Assembly: GCF_011758655.1 (NCBI RefSeq)
Contig: NZ_JAAMPA010000001.1
Coordinates: 2,232,001-2,296,000 of the forward strand
Reading direction: 5' to 3'
Length of the DNA: 64,000 bases
From: Modestobacter marinus
Lineage (GTDB): Bacteria > Actinomycetota > Actinomycetes > Mycobacteriales > Geodermatophilaceae
Both the position numbers and the translations under genes were made by a program. Below the pieces are notes generated by a model. The model made no database searches and was not told the origin of the DNA. It saw only the letters and a list, made by a program, of their open reading frames with translations. Of this stretch, positions 7,812 to 18,878 are shown piece by piece (the first letter of the stretch is position 1; every line of letters begins with the position of its first letter).

Positions 7812-10370
7812 GTGTTCCACACCGCCTTGAAGCAGCGTCGTGTGCGGTGGACCCGCGCTGGGGCGTTCGTGCTGGGTGCTGCGGTGGTCGCCGGCACCGG
7901 TCTGGTCGTCCCTCCGTCCGCGCTGGCCGAGCAGGTCGGCCCCACCACGGTCGAGGCCGGGGACACGGTCGTAGGGGAGTTGGTCCAGGCCTGGCCGGAG
8001 TACCAGGAGCCGGCCGACGCCGCCGAACATGCGGAGGAAGGCCCGCTCTCCTGGATCGAGACCGCTACCGGCGGCGCCGTCCGCGTGTCCACCGAGGACA
8101 TCGAGGAGGTCGTCAGCGCCGAGGTGGGCGCGACCGTCGCGGTCACGGTGGGCGACGAGGTCGTCGACCAGGCGGTGGAGCAAGGGCTCGACCCGGCGCG
8201 AGAGGTCGTCGAGGCCACCGTGGTGACCACGGCGCCGCTCGCCACCCCGCCACCGGTCAGCGCGGCCGGCACCGTGACCAACGCCGTCACCGTCGTCATG
8301 GTCGTCCCGCAGGGGACGGCGGCTGACAGGCGAACCCTCTCGGACGTGGTGTCGGCGGTCGATGGGCCGGTGGCGGCGTTCTGGTCGGAGCAGAGCAACG
8401 GTGCGGCGACCATCAAGGTGACGGCCTCCCGTGATCTGCGCAGCACACCGACGACAGCTTCCTGCGCCGATCCTCAGGGGCTCTGGGACGAGGCCGCTCG
8501 GATGGTCGGCTGGACCGCCGGACCCGGCAAGCACTTGCTGGTGCACCTCCCGGAGGGTGCCGGTTCCTGCCCTTACGGCCTGGCCGAGGTCGGCTCCTCG
8601 CCCACGGCCGGTGGACGGCTGTACGTGCGTGAGGTCGCCACCTCACTCCTCGCCCACGAGCTGGGTCACAACATGGGCCTCGGTCACTCGTCCGAACTGC
8701 AGTGCGACGGGGCGACCGAGACCGACAGCTGCCAGGTCACGGCCTACAACGACTGGTACGACGTCATGGGCATCTCCTGGGACGAAGTGGGCACGCTCAA
8801 CGCCCCCCAGGCTGCTCGGCTCGGCTTCCTGCCGGCAGAGGAGACCGTGGCGCTGGCTGCGTCGGGCGCGACCGTGACCCGCACCCTCGTGCCGGTCTCT
8901 GCAGGATCGGGTACCCGCACGCTCCGGCTCACCGATGCGGAGGGGGCCGTCTACTGGCTGGAGTACCGCCAGGCCTCTGGGCGAGACGCCTGGCTCGCCT
9001 CCGCGACGGCGAACTGGCCGGGCGTGCAGGCCGGGGTGACGATGCGGCGCAGCGCCGGAGGGCGGGACACCTCACTGCTGCTCGACGCCACTCCCTCCCG
9101 CAGGGCGCAGTGGTCCGTCGATCGGGCGACGGCCCTGGTCCGCGGTGTGCCGGTTCCCATCTCCGGTGGCGACTTCACGATCACCGTGACCAGCGTGACC
9201 CCGTCCGGCGCCACGGTGGAGGTGGCGACGCGCACCCATCCGGTGACCGTTCGATGGAACGAGCTCGGTGGCGCTGGAGGCGCCCTCGGCGCCCGGACCA
9301 GCGCACTGACCTGTGGGCTGGTCGCCCGCGGGTGCTCCCAGCACTTCGTGGGCGGGTCGATCTACTGGTCGCCGGGCACCGGCGCGCGCACGGTGACCGG
9401 TGTCGTCCGGGACCGCTGGGCCGCCGGCGGCTCGGAGCGCGGCCTGGGCTATCCGGTGTCGGACACGTTCTGTGGGCTGGTGGGTGGTGGCTGCTTCCAG
9501 TGGTTCCAGGGCGGGTCGTTGTACAGCGCGACGGCCGGTGGGTCGGCTCATGTGGTGTTCGGGGCGATCCGGGACCGGTGGGGTGCCAGTGGGTGGGAGG
9601 TCGGTGCGCTGGGGTACCCGGTGGCCGACGAGCACGGGACCCGTGGCGGGAGCGTGCAGCGGTTCCAGCGCGGGGCCGTGTACTGGTCACCGGCCACCGG
9701 CGCCCGGGTGGTGCTCAACGGCTCGGTGCAGGCCAGGTGGCGGGCGTCGGGGGCGTACAAGGGTGCGCTGGGCTATCCGGTGTCGGACACGTTCTGTGGG
9801 CTGGTGGGTGGTGGCTGCTTCCAGTGGTTCCAGGGCGGGTCGTTGTACAGCGCGACGGCCGGTGGGTCGGCTCATGTGGTGTTCGGGGCGATCCGGGACC
9901 GGTGGGGTGCCAGTGGGTGGGAGGTCGGTGCGCTGGGGTACCCGGTGGCCGACGAGCACGGGACCCGTGGCGGGAGCGTGCAGCGGTTCCAGCGCGGGGC
10001 CGTGTACTGGTCACCGGCCACCGGCGCCCGGGTGGTGCTCAACGGCTCGGTGCAGGCCAGGTGGCGGGCGTCGGGGGCGTACAAGGGTGCGCTGGGCTAT
10101 CCGGTGTCGGACACGTTCTGTGGGCTGGTGGGTGGTGGCTGCTTCCAGTGGTTCCAGGGCGGGTCATTGTACAGCGCGACGGCCGGTGGGTCGGCTCATG
10201 TGGTGTTCGGGGCGATCCGGGACCGGTGGGGTGCCAGTGGGTGGGAGGTCGGTGCGCTGGGATACCCGGTGGCCGACGAGCAGAGTGTGCGTGGCGGTAG
10301 CGTGCAGCGGTTCCAGCGCGGCCGGATCACGTGGACGCCCAGCCGCGGGGCCGTCGTCGTGCTCGGCTGA
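7812..10370 (+). CDS. Secreted zinc metalloprotease with seven C-terminal LGFP repeats
   Basis: This protein of about 852 residues has a basic N-terminus and hydrophobic core ending SALA, a probable Sec signal peptide. A zincin domain follows with HELGHNMGLGH (His282, Glu283, His286, His292) and a Met-turn segment YDVMG about 30 residues on, as in reprolysin/metzincin-like peptidases. The C-terminal half consists of seven LGFP/LGYP units of about 54 residues. Six of these lie in a 324-bp tandem DNA repeat in which copies 1 and 2 look identical. Alternate units carry a Cys pair (FCGLVGGGCF) that may form a disulfide. LGFP repeats occur in actinobacterial envelope proteins. The GTG at 7812 is preceded by GGAG and gives a clean signal peptide; an ATG at 7773 is the alternative. 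The peptidase substrate is unknown. Confidence 0.85.
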   Translation: MFHTALKQRRVRWTRAGAFVLGAAVVAGTGLVVPPSALAEQVGPTTVEAGDTVVGELVQAWPEYQEPADAAEHAEEGPLSWIETATGGAVRVSTEDIEEVVSAEVGATVAVTVGDEVVDQAVEQGLDPAREVVEATVVTTAPLATPPPVSAAGTVTNAVTVVMVVPQGTAADRRTLSDVVSAVDGPVAAFWSEQSNGAATIKVTASRDLRSTPTTASCADPQGLWDEAARMVGWTAGPGKHLLVHLPEGAGSCPYGLAEVGSSPTAGGRLYVREVATSLLAHELGHNMGLGHSSELQCDGATETDSCQVTAYNDWYDVMGISWDEVGTLNAPQAARLGFLPAEETVALAASGATVTRTLVPVSAGSGTRTLRLTDAEGAVYWLEYRQASGRDAWLASATANWPGVQAGVTMRRSAGGRDTSLLLDATPSRRAQWSVDRATALVRGVPVPISGGDFTITVTSVTPSGATVEVATRTHPVTVRWNELGGAGGALGARTSALTCGLVARGCSQHFVGGSIYWSPGTGARTVTGVVRDRWAAGGSERGLGYPVSDTFCGLVGGGCFQWFQGGSLYSATAGGSAHVVFGAIRDRWGASGWEVGALGYPVADEHGTRGGSVQRFQRGAVYWSPATGARVVLNGSVQARWRASGAYKGALGYPVSDTFCGLVGGGCFQWFQGGSLYSATAGGSAHVVFGAIRDRWGASGWEVGALGYPVADEHGTRGGSVQRFQRGAVYWSPATGARVVLNGSVQARWRASGAYKGALGYPVSDTFCGLVGGGCFQWFQGGSLYSATAGGSAHVVFGAIRDRWGASGWEVGALGYPVADEQSVRGGSVQRFQRGRITWTPSRGAVVVLG
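9444..10321 (+). repeat. 324-bp in-frame tandem repeat encoding LGFP pairs
   Basis: Copy 1 is 9444-9767, copy 2 is 9768-10091 and copy 3 runs from 10092 to about 10321, where it diverges. I found no difference between copies 1 and 2. Copy 3 differs first at 10166 (A for G) and 10262 (A for G), then more densely from about 10284. The period is exactly 108 codons, two LGFP units, so copy-number change keeps the frame. Confidence 0.95.
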
Positions 10371-10396
10371 CGTGCTCGGCGAACGCCCCGTCAGTA

Positions 10397-10422
10397 GCGC
10401 CGTCACTCAGGGGTGGCGGCGC
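10397..10422. terminator. Hairpin between convergent LGFP-protease and accA3 genes
   Basis: GCGCCGTCAC (10397-10406) pairs with GTGGCGGCGC (10413-10422) over 10 bp with one G-T wobble and a 6-nt loop. It sits between two converging stop codons (10370 and 10438), so it could end transcription in both directions. There is no T-run, which is usual in such G+C-rich genomes. Confidence 0.65.
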
Positions 10423-10437
10423 ACCTCCGTCCCGGTA

Positions 10438-12189
10438 CTAGTCCGTGTCGGCGATCGTGCAGAGGACGGCGCCGCTGGTGACGCTGGCGCCGACCTCGGC
10501 CGCGAGCCCGGAGACGGTGCCGGCCTTGTGGGCGACGATCGGCTGCTCCATCTTCATCGCCTCCAGCACGACGACCAGGTCACCGGCCGCGACGGTCGCA
10601 CCGTCGGAGACGGCCACCTTCACGATGGTGCCCTGCATCGGCGCGGTCAGGGAGTCCCCGGAAGCGGCCGACCCGCCACCGCCGCTGCGCTTGCGCGGCT
10701 TCGCGGCACCACCGGCCGGGGCGGGCCCGCCGGCGGCCAGCCCGGCGGGCAGCGACACCTCCAGCCGGCGGCCACCGACCTCCACCACGACGGTCTGCCG
10801 CGGCTCGGCCTCGTCGGTCTCCGCGGCGGGGCCGTGGGGCTGCACCTGGTTGTCCCACTCGGTCTCGATCCAGCGGGTGTGCACCGTGAAGGGTGCGCTG
10901 GTGAAGGCCGGGTCGGCGACCACCGCACGGTGGAACGGCACGACGGTCGGCATGCCCTCCACGACCAGCTCCGCCAGCGCGCGGCGGGCCCGCTGGAGGG
11001 CCTCGTCGCGGGTCGCGCCGGTGACGATCAGCTTGGCCAGCATCGAGTCGAACGCGCCGGCCACCTCGCCGCCGGTCTCGACCCCGGAGTCCCAACGCAC
11101 GCCCGGGCCCTGCGGGATCTCCAGCTTCGTCACCGGTCCCGGGGCGGGCATGAAGTTGCGGCCGGCGTCCTCGGCGTTGATCCGAAACTCGAGGCTGTGC
11201 CCCCGTGGCGTGGGGTCCTCAGTGATCTCCAGGGGCAGTCCCTCGGCGATCCGGAACTGCTGGCGGACCAGGTCGATCCCGGAGGTCTCCTCGCTGACCG
11301 GGTGCTCGACCTGCAGCCGGGTGTTGACCTCCAGGAAGGAGATCGAGCCGTCGGTGCCGACCAGGTACTCGACGGTCCCCGCCCCGACGTAGCCGGCCTC
11401 GGCGCAGATGGCCTTGGCCGAGGAGTGGATCCGCCCCCGCTGCTCGTCGGTGAGGAACGGCGCGGGGGCCTCCTCCACCAGCTTCTGGTTGCGCCGCTGC
11501 AGCGAGCAGTCCCGGGTGCCGACGACGATCACGTTGCCGTGCGTGTCGGCGAGCACCTGGGCCTCGACGTGCCGGGGCTTGTCCAGGAACCGCTCCACGA
11601 AGCACTCGCCGCGGCCGAACGCGGAGACGGCCTCGCGCACGGCGGAGTCGAACAGCTCGGGGATCTCCTCGAGGGTGCGGGCGACCTTCAGGCCGCGCCC
11701 GCCGCCACCGAAGGCGGCCTTGATCGCCACCGGCAGGCCGTGCTCGCGGGCGAAGGCGACCACCTCGTCGGCGTCCGCGACCGGGTCCTTGGTGCCGGGC
11801 ACCAGGGGAGCGCCCGCGCGGGTGGCGATGTGCCGGGCGGCGACCTTGTCGCCGAGGTCGATGATCGCCTGCGGGGAGGGGCCGATCCAGGTCAGCCCGG
11901 CGTCGATGACCGCCCGGGCGAAGTCGGCGTTCTCGGACAGGAAGCCGTAGCCGGGGTGCACGGCGTCGGCGCCGGACCGGCGGGCGGCGTCGATGACCTT
12001 GTCGATCACCAGGTAGGAGTCACCAGGCGTCGTCCCGCCGAGGGCGAAGGCCTCGTCGGCAGTGCGCACGTGCAGGGCGTCCCGGTCGGGGTCGGCGTAC
12101 ACCGCGACGCTGGTCAGCCCGGCGTCCCGGCAGGCGCGCGCCACCCGCACCGCGATCTCACCGCGGTTGGCGATCAGGACCTTCTGCAC
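10438..12189 (-). CDS. accA3: Acyl-CoA carboxylase alpha subunit (biotin carboxylase plus biotin carrier)
   Basis: This 583-residue protein joins an ATP-grasp biotin carboxylase domain (start [26 protein letters not shown]-binding loop; [16 protein letters not shown] active-site strand) to a C-terminal biotin carrier domain. The biotinylated lysine lies in EAMKMEQP at about residue 546. It carboxylates biotin for the beta subunit, here most likely AccD5 encoded 0.9 kb away on the same strand. The GTG at 12189 is preceded by AAGGGAG at 7 nt. The 47-nt gap to maf suggests it may be read with the accD5-accE-maf genes. The biotin ligase gene birA lies close by. Confidence 0.95.
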   Translation of the reverse strand: MQKVLIANRGEIAVRVARACRDAGLTSVAVYADPDRDALHVRTADEAFALGGTTPGDSYLVIDKVIDAARRSGADAVHPGYGFLSENADFARAVIDAGLTWIGPSPQAIIDLGDKVAARHIATRAGAPLVPGTKDPVADADEVVAFAREHGLPVAIKAAFGGGGRGLKVARTLEEIPELFDSAVREAVSAFGRGECFVERFLDKPRHVEAQVLADTHGNVIVVGTRDCSLQRRNQKLVEEAPAPFLTDEQRGRIHSSAKAICAEAGYVGAGTVEYLVGTDGSISFLEVNTRLQVEHPVSEETSGIDLVRQQFRIAEGLPLEITEDPTPRGHSLEFRINAEDAGRNFMPAPGPVTKLEIPQGPGVRWDSGVETGGEVAGAFDSMLAKLIVTGATRDEALQRARRALAELVVEGMPTVVPFHRAVVADPAFTSAPFTVHTRWIETEWDNQVQPHGPAAETDEAEPRQTVVVEVGGRRLEVSLPAGLAAGGPAPAGGAAKPRKRSGGGGSAASGDSLTAPMQGTIVKVAVSDGATVAAGDLVVVLEAMKMEQPIVAHKAGTVSGLAAEVGASVTSGAVLCTIADTD

Positions 12190-12236
12190 GTTGGTTCTCC
12201 CTTGAGAGGCGGGGCGGGCTGAGGGGCGCCGGACGG

Positions 12237-12839
12237 TCAGCGTCGCCAGAGATCGGTGATCGCCAGGCCGAGCTTGGCGAGCTGGGTGCGCAGCAGCGGC
12301 ATCGAGAGGCCGAGCACCGCGGACGGGTCGCCCTCGATCCGGCGGACGAACGGCGCACCCAGCCCGTCGAGGGTGAAGGCGCCGGCCACGCCGAGCGGTT
12401 CACCGGTGGCCAGGTAGGCCTCCAGCTCCTCCGGCGTCGGCGTGGCGAAGTGGACGACGGTGGAGGAGACGCCGACGTCCCGCTGGGCCACGCCGCCGTC
12501 CCGTACGTCGAAGACCGCCTGACCGGTGTGCAGGACGCCGCTGCGCCCGCCCATCCGCTGCCAGCGGCCCCGCGCGTCGGCGGTGTCGGACGGCTTGCCG
12601 AGCGCCTGGCCGCGGAACTCCAGTACCGAGTCGGCGCCGATCACCAGCGCGTCGGTCTGGTCCTTGGCGACCGCGGCGGCCTTGGCGGCGGCGAGCAGGG
12701 CGACCAGCTCGCCGACCCGGGGTGCGGTCACCGCCGTCTCGTCGACGCCGCTGACCACCACCTCCGGGTTCAGCCCCGCCTGGCGCATCAGCTGCAGGCG
12801 GGCGGGGGACTGCGAGGCGAGCACGAGCCGCCGGGTCAT
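12237..12839 (-). CDS. maf: Maf-family nucleotide pyrophosphatase
   Basis: This 200-residue protein is a Maf/YceF/YhdE-type nucleoside triphosphate pyrophosphatase, thought to remove non-canonical or modified nucleotides. The N-terminus [19 protein letters not shown] is the family signature, followed by [12 protein letters not shown] and a substrate loop. Its start overlaps the accE stop by 4 nt (ATGA), so it is co-translated with the carboxylase subunit genes. The same adjacency is known in mycobacteria (Rv3282 beside Rv3281). Confidence 0.93.
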   Translation of the reverse strand: MTRRLVLASQSPARLQLMRQAGLNPEVVVSGVDETAVTAPRVGELVALLAAAKAAAVAKDQTDALVIGADSVLEFRGQALGKPSDTADARGRWQRMGGRSGVLHTGQAVFDVRDGGVAQRDVGVSSTVVHFATPTPEELEAYLATGEPLGVAGAFTLDGLGAPFVRRIEGDPSAVLGLSMPLLRTQLAKLGLAITDLWRR

Positions 12840-13053
12840 GACGCCCGCCCCGAGGCGCGCCAGCCACCCGGGCCGGCCAGCAGCGGCCGGCGCAGCACGT
12901 CGGCCCGCTCGGCCCAGGCCCCGACCGGGGTGGGACGCCGACGGGGGCGGCGCTGGGACAGGGCCGCGACGACGACGGTCAGCGCCGCCAGCTCCTCGGC
13001 GCTGGGCTTCCCGCGGACCACCTGCAGCAGTGAGGGCGTGGTCTGTTCGGTCA

Positions 13054-13054
<1 letters not shown>
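12836..13054 (-). CDS. accE: Acyl-CoA carboxylase epsilon subunit
   Basis: This small 72-residue protein has the epsilon-subunit pattern: a short variable N-terminus, LLQVVRGKPSAEELAALTVV, then a basic stretch ending in a W-rich tail. In actinomycetes AccE binds the AccA-AccD complex and raises its activity. It overlaps accD5 upstream and maf downstream by ATGA junctions (start at 13054, stop at 12836), which fixes both ends and argues for strict coupling. Confidence 0.9.
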
Positions 13055-14682
<1,628 letters not shown>

Positions 14683-14689
14683 AGCGCCG

Positions 14690-14695
14690 TAGCGT
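14690..14695 (+). promoter_or_regulatory. -10 element of a leaderless birA transcript
   Basis: TAGCGT lies 7 nt before the GTG of birA, so transcription is expected to begin at or next to the start codon. No ribosome-binding site is visible. Confidence 0.6.
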
Positions 14696-14702
14696 AGGTG
14701 AC

Positions 14703-15533
14703 GTGCCCGACAACTCCCGCACCGCAGCTCCGCCCGCCGACCGGCCGGCCCTCGACGCCGCCGCGCTGACCGCCGCCCTCACCTCCGGCGGCGGCCTGTG
14801 GCGGGCGGTCGAGGTCGTCGAGGCGATCGGGTCGACGAACGCCGAGCTGGTCGCCCGGGCGGCCGACGGCGCCGCCGAGGGGCTGGTGCTGGTGGCCGAG
14901 CACCAGGTGGCCGGGCGGGGCCGGTTGGACCGCACCTGGACGTCGCCGCCGCGGGCGGGGCTGACGGTCTCGGTGCTGCTGCGCCCCGACGTCCCCGCGG
15001 CCCGGCGGGCCTGGCTGTCGCTGCTGACCGGGGTGGCGCTGGCCGAGGCGGTCGGGGAGGTCGCGGGCGTCCGCGCCTCGTTGAAGTGGCCGAACGACCT
15101 GCTCGCCGCCGACGGCCGGAAACTGGCGGGCATCCTGGCCGAGAGCTCGGGCAACGCCGTGGTGGTGGGCGTCGGGCTCAACGTCTCCACCCGCCCCGAC
15201 GAGCTGCCCGACACCGGCACCTCGCTGGAGCTGGTGCGTGGCGAGCCGGTCGACCGGCCGGCGGTGCTGCTGACCTTCCTCCGCGCGCTGGAGCAGCGCT
15301 ACGCCCGCTGGGTGGAGGTGCTCGGCGACCCGGTCTCCTCCGGGCTCGCCCAGGACTACCTCGCCTGGTGCAGCACGGTCGGCTCCGCCGTCACCGTGAC
15401 GATGCCCGACGGCTCGGTGCTCGACGGGGTCGCCGAGGCGGTCGACTGGGACGGCCGGCTCGTCGTCCGCACCGACGCCGGGCTCCTGGAGCTCGCCTCC
15501 GGCGACGTGCGACACGTGCGGCCGAGCCGGTGA
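14703..15533 (+). CDS. birA: Biotin--[acetyl-CoA-carboxylase] ligase
   Basis: This 276-residue enzyme makes biotinyl-5'-AMP and transfers biotin to the carrier lysine of AccA3. The biotin/ATP-binding loop GRGRLDRTW is at residues 71-79 and the KWPND motif starts at about 128. A small SH3-like C-terminal domain follows. There is no N-terminal helix-turn-helix domain, so it is a monofunctional ligase and not a repressor of the E. coli kind. The GTG start is supported by a leaderless -10 box. The gene is divergent from accD5, as in mycobacteria. Confidence 0.94.
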   Translation: MPDNSRTAAPPADRPALDAAALTAALTSGGGLWRAVEVVEAIGSTNAELVARAADGAAEGLVLVAEHQVAGRGRLDRTWTSPPRAGLTVSVLLRPDVPAARRAWLSLLTGVALAEAVGEVAGVRASLKWPNDLLAADGRKLAGILAESSGNAVVVGVGLNVSTRPDELPDTGTSLELVRGEPVDRPAVLLTFLRALEQRYARWVEVLGDPVSSGLAQDYLAWCSTVGSAVTVTMPDGSVLDGVAEAVDWDGRLVVRTDAGLLELASGDVRHVRPSR

Positions 15534-15564
15534 CGCGCCCAGCCGGGTAGGTCATCCTGGCGGG

Positions 15565-16116
15565 GTGGCCTACCCCGACAAGGTGCTCGGTGCCGATGAA
15601 GAGGTCGAGCGCCACCTGCACCCGCACTGGCTGACCGTCTTCTGGCCGATCGTGGCGTTCCTGGTCCTCGTCGGCCTGGCCTCGTTCGGTGCCGCGATCG
15701 TGCCCGCGGGGGACCAGCAGGGGCTGTACCGGCTGGTCGTCGTGGGGGTCGCCGTCGTCCTCGCGGTGTTCCTGGTCGTCGCGCCCCTGCTGCGCTGGCG
15801 CACCACGCACTACGTGCTGACCACCCACCGGTTGCTGTACCGGGTCGGCATCCTGTCCCGACACGGCCGGGACATCGGCCTGTCCCGGATCACCGACGTC
15901 TCCTTCCGGCAGACCCTGTGGGAGCGGCTGGTCAACTCCGGCACCGTCTCGATCGAGACGGCGGGGGAGGGCGGCCCGACCGTGTTCCGGGCCGTCCCGG
16001 ACAGCGAGGGGGTGCAGCAGCTGCTCAACCAGCTCGTCGAGGAGGACGCCGACCGGCGGGCGCGGGCCGGTGTTGGTCACCTGGGGGACCACTTCGGCCG
16101 CGGGGCGGCAGGGTGA
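15565..16116 (+). CDS. PH-domain membrane protein (YdbT/DUF304 type)
   Basis: This 183-residue protein has a short N-terminal head, two membrane helices (about residues 26-46 and 56-78) and a cytoplasmic bacterial PH domain beginning at HYVLTTHRLLYRVG with IGLSRITDVSFRQTLWERL. The gene follows birA by 31 nt on the same strand and matches Rv3278c of M. tuberculosis in type and position. The function of this conserved neighbour is not known. The GTG start is inferred from the family N-terminus YPDKVL. Confidence 0.8.
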   Translation: MAYPDKVLGADEEVERHLHPHWLTVFWPIVAFLVLVGLASFGAAIVPAGDQQGLYRLVVVGVAVVLAVFLVVAPLLRWRTTHYVLTTHRLLYRVGILSRHGRDIGLSRITDVSFRQTLWERLVNSGTVSIETAGEGGPTVFRAVPDSEGVQQLLNQLVEEDADRRARAGVGHLGDHFGRGAAG

Positions 16117-16268
16117 GGCCAGTGGGACGCCTGTGGCTGCACTGTCGGCACCTGCCAATGACAACGGTGTAATTCGTGCGCCGTCGACTGAACGTGAGCA
16201 CACAGCCCTATTAGCGTCACGAGCGAGGCAGGACGACATGGTCCGCCCGTCCGTGGTGGGGGAGCTCA
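16117..16268 (+). promoter_or_regulatory. Intergenic promoter region of the acyltransferase gene
   Basis: This stretch is less G+C-rich than its surroundings. TAGCGT at 16212-16217 is a good -10 candidate and would give a leader of about 45 nt. GGGGGAG ends 4 nt before the GTG at 16269. Confidence 0.45.
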
Positions 16269-17723
16269 GTGGCGACAACCGGAGAACGGGCCGGTCGGTC
16301 GGGGGACATCCGGTCCCTGACCGGGCTTCGTGCCGTGGCCGCGTGCTGGGTGATGCTGCTGCACCTGCAGACCATCTCCGGCCCCTATCTCGACCAGCTG
16401 CCCCTCGTCCGTCCGCTGATCGGCGCCGGCTGGACCGGGGTGGAGCTCTTCTTCGTGCTCAGCGGTTTCGTGATCACGCTGGGCTACCTGGACCGGGTCG
16501 GTGCCCGGCCGACGGCCCCGGTGGTGGGGCGGTTCCTCGTGAACCGGTTCGCCCGGGTCTGGCCGGCCTGGGCCGTGGTGACCGTGGTCGGTGGGGCCTG
16601 GGTGTGGAGCGTCCGGTCGGCCGGCTGGGACGCCGACGTGGTCAGCCCGCACCCGGACGCCGGGCTCGGGGCCCTGCTCCGGCAGCTCAGCATGACGCAG
16701 ATGTGGGGCTACTCCGAGCTCGGTGGGTCGAGCTTCGTCCCGCCGGGCTGGTCGATCAGCGCCGAGTGGACGGCCTACCTGCTGTTCCCGCTCGCCGTCT
16801 GGCTCATCCGGCCTCTGCGCCGGCTGCCCGCCTGGCTGCTGATGGCAGCCGCCGTGGCCGTCATGTCGCCGCTGGCGGTGACCGCCTTCGTCCACGGGAC
16901 GCCGGACCTCGAGCAGAGCTGGGTGCTGCGCATCGCGTGCGGCTTCACCGCGGGGATGTTCTCCGCCCTGGCGTACCGCCGCGTGCCCCGTACCGCGCGG
17001 ACGGACTCGGCGGCGCTGGCAACGGTCTGGACCTGCGTGGCGCTCGCCCTCGCGGGGACGTCCTGGGCGGCGTGGGCCGTCTGGGAACGCGGTGCCGGTG
17101 TGTCGATCGACCACTACGGCGTCATCGTCGTGCTCTTCCCCCTCCTGGTCGTCGGTCTGTCGTTGACCGGCCGTGGTCCGGCGCGCTGGCTGGGCAGTGC
17201 CCCGATGGTCTACGGCGGCAAGCTCTCCTACTGCCTCTACCTGGTCCACTTCCTCGTGCTCGACGTCGCGCTCACCGTCTGGTGGCAGGACCCGGCCGCC
17301 CGCGGGGTCGTCAACCCGGGTCTCGTGCTCGCCGTCCCTGGCCTCGTCCTGGTATCGCTCCTCGCCAGTGCCGCTCTGCACCACGGTGTCGAGGAGCCCG
17401 GCCGGCGCCTGGTCCTGCAGCTGCAGGAGCGCCTCGCACCCGCCCCGCGGCGGGTGTCGGCGCCCACCACCGCCGAGGTGCCACGGTCGCCGCACGCGCT
17501 GCTGCCGGTGCCCCGCGCCGGCGTGCGTGAGCCGGGCACGCCCGCCCTTGCTGCCCGGCGACCCGCCGGCCCGGGCACCGGCCCGGGACCGTCCCCTGCC
17601 CCGCTGACGCCCGACCGCACCGCCCACCCGGGCCACCGGGCGGCCCTGCCGGTGCACCCCTCCACCGGTCGGCACGCCCGAGCGACGGGGCGCACGCGAG
17701 AAACCGTCCGGACCCCCCTCTAG
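16269..17723 (+). CDS. Membrane acyltransferase 3 family protein with disordered C-terminal tail
   Basis: This 484-residue protein begins with IRSLTGLRAVAACWVMLLHL, the typical first helix of acyltransferase-3 (OafA/OatA-like) enzymes with the catalytic-type His in the LLHL segment. About ten membrane helices follow. GAGWTGVELFFVLSGFVI is a second family motif. Such proteins O-acetylate or otherwise acylate surface sugars, macrolides or peptidoglycan. The last 95 residues are rich in Pro, Arg and Thr and probably form a cytoplasmic disordered tail. The gene is an insertion relative to the mycobacterial order, where the PH gene is next to the GtrA gene. The substrate is unknown. Confidence 0.88.
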   Translation: MATTGERAGRSGDIRSLTGLRAVAACWVMLLHLQTISGPYLDQLPLVRPLIGAGWTGVELFFVLSGFVITLGYLDRVGARPTAPVVGRFLVNRFARVWPAWAVVTVVGGAWVWSVRSAGWDADVVSPHPDAGLGALLRQLSMTQMWGYSELGGSSFVPPGWSISAEWTAYLLFPLAVWLIRPLRRLPAWLLMAAAVAVMSPLAVTAFVHGTPDLEQSWVLRIACGFTAGMFSALAYRRVPRTARTDSAALATVWTCVALALAGTSWAAWAVWERGAGVSIDHYGVIVVLFPLLVVGLSLTGRGPARWLGSAPMVYGGKLSYCLYLVHFLVLDVALTVWWQDPAARGVVNPGLVLAVPGLVLVSLLASAALHHGVEEPGRRLVLQLQERLAPAPRRVSAPTTAEVPRSPHALLPVPRAGVREPGTPALAARRPAGPGTGPGPSPAPLTPDRTAHPGHRAALPVHPSTGRHARATGRTRETVRTPL

Positions 17724-17726
17724 CTT
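17721..17726 (+). promoter_or_regulatory. -10 element of a leaderless sbcD transcript
   Basis: TAGCTT overlaps the stop codon of the acyltransferase gene and ends 6 nt before the ATG of sbcD. It suggests that sbcDC has its own leaderless promoter. Confidence 0.55.
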
Positions 17727-17732
17727 GGTCCC

Positions 17733-18878
17733 ATGCGGCTGCTGCACACCTCCGACTGGCACATCGGCCGGTCCTTGCACGGCACCGACCTGCTGGCCGA
17801 GCAGGAGGCGGTGCTCAGCGGGCTGGCCGACGTGGTGGTCGCCGAGTCCGTCGACGTGGTGGTCGTCGCCGGGGACGTCTACGACCGGGCCGTGCCCGCC
17901 GCAGACGCCACCGGCGTCCTGGACCGGGTGCTCATGCGACTGCGCCGTGCGGGAGCCGACGTCGTGCTGACCCCCGGCAACCACGACTCGGCCCGGCGGC
18001 TGGCGTTCGGGGCGGGGCTGATGGCCCGGTCCGGGGTGCACGTGCGAGCGCTGACGCCGGCCCTCGACGAGCCGGTGCTGCTGTCCGACCAGCACGGCGA
18101 CGTCGCGGTCTACGGGCTGCCCTACCTGGAGCCGGAGGTGGCCCGGCACGAGTTGGGGCTGACCGAGGGCCGCAGCCACGCGGCAGTGCTCGGCGCAGCG
18201 ATGGACCGTGTCCGTGCCGACCTCTTGCTGCGTCCCGGTGTCCGGTCCGTCGTGCTGGCGCACGCCTTCGTCGGCGGCGGTGTCCCCAGCGACAGCGAGC
18301 GGGACATCTGCGTGGGCGGCGTCGACCTGGTACCGGCCGCGGTCTTCGACGGGGTCGACTACGTGGCGCTGGGGCACCTCCACCGGCCACAGTCGCTCAG
18401 CGACCGGGTCCGGTACAGCGGCTCCCCGCTGGCCTACTCCTTCGGCGAGGCCGGCCAGCGCAAGCAGGCCTGGCTGGTCGACCTGGACGCCGCCGGGCTC
18501 GCCGGCGTCCGTGCCGTGCAACTGCCGGCCCCCCGGCAGCTGACCGTGCTGCGCGGAGAGCTGGCCGAGCTGCTCGCGGACCCGCGCCACGGCCCCGTCG
18601 AGGAGCACTTCGTCTCCGTCCAGCTCACCGACGCCGTCCGCCCGGTCGACCCCATGCGCCGGCTGCGAGGCCGGTTCCCCCACTGCGTGCACCTGGAGTG
18701 GGCTGGCGGCGGTCCAGCGGCCGACGTCCGCAGCTACACCGAGCGGCTCTCCGGCCGCGGCGACCTGGAGATCGTGGGGGAGTTCGTCGACCACGTCCGC
18801 GGCGTCGCGGCGACCGCCGACGAGCGCGAACTGCTCGGTCGGGCGCTGGCCGCCGCGGCGCGTGAGGAGGCGTCGTGA
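17733..18878 (+). CDS. sbcD: Exonuclease subunit SbcD (Mre11-like nuclease)
   Basis: This 381-residue protein is the metallophosphoesterase nuclease of the SbcCD complex, which opens hairpins and processes double-strand DNA ends. Its metal-binding motifs are in order: HTSDWHIG (5-12), GDVYDR, GNHD, then HAFVG and GHLH. A C-terminal capping domain follows. The stop overlaps the GTG of sbcC (GTGA), giving a coupled pair. A TAGCTT box directly before the gene supports this ATG as the start. Confidence 0.95.
   Translation: MRLLHTSDWHIGRSLHGTDLLAEQEAVLSGLADVVVAESVDVVVVAGDVYDRAVPAADATGVLDRVLMRLRRAGADVVLTPGNHDSARRLAFGAGLMARSGVHVRALTPALDEPVLLSDQHGDVAVYGLPYLEPEVARHELGLTEGRSHAAVLGAAMDRVRADLLLRPGVRSVVLAHAFVGGGVPSDSERDICVGGVDLVPAAVFDGVDYVALGHLHRPQSLSDRVRYSGSPLAYSFGEAGQRKQAWLVDLDAAGLAGVRAVQLPAPRQLTVLRGELAELLADPRHGPVEEHFVSVQLTDAVRPVDPMRRLRGRFPHCVHLEWAGGGPAADVRSYTERLSGRGDLEIVGEFVDHVRGVAATADERELLGRALAAAAREEAS

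Noticed and set aside
9444-10321. Repeat array considered as CRISPR
   Set aside because: Repeats are 324 bp, contiguous, without spacers and in frame within a secreted protein.
9400-12222. Very long plus-strand open frame opposite accA3
   Set aside because: It runs from inside the LGFP repeat gene through the whole accA3 gene in antisense; composition is unlike a protein and there is no start signal.
16266-18794. Minus-strand open frame opposite the acyltransferase and sbcD genes
   Set aside because: It spans two well-identified genes in antisense and gives a His/Gly/Arg-rich sequence.
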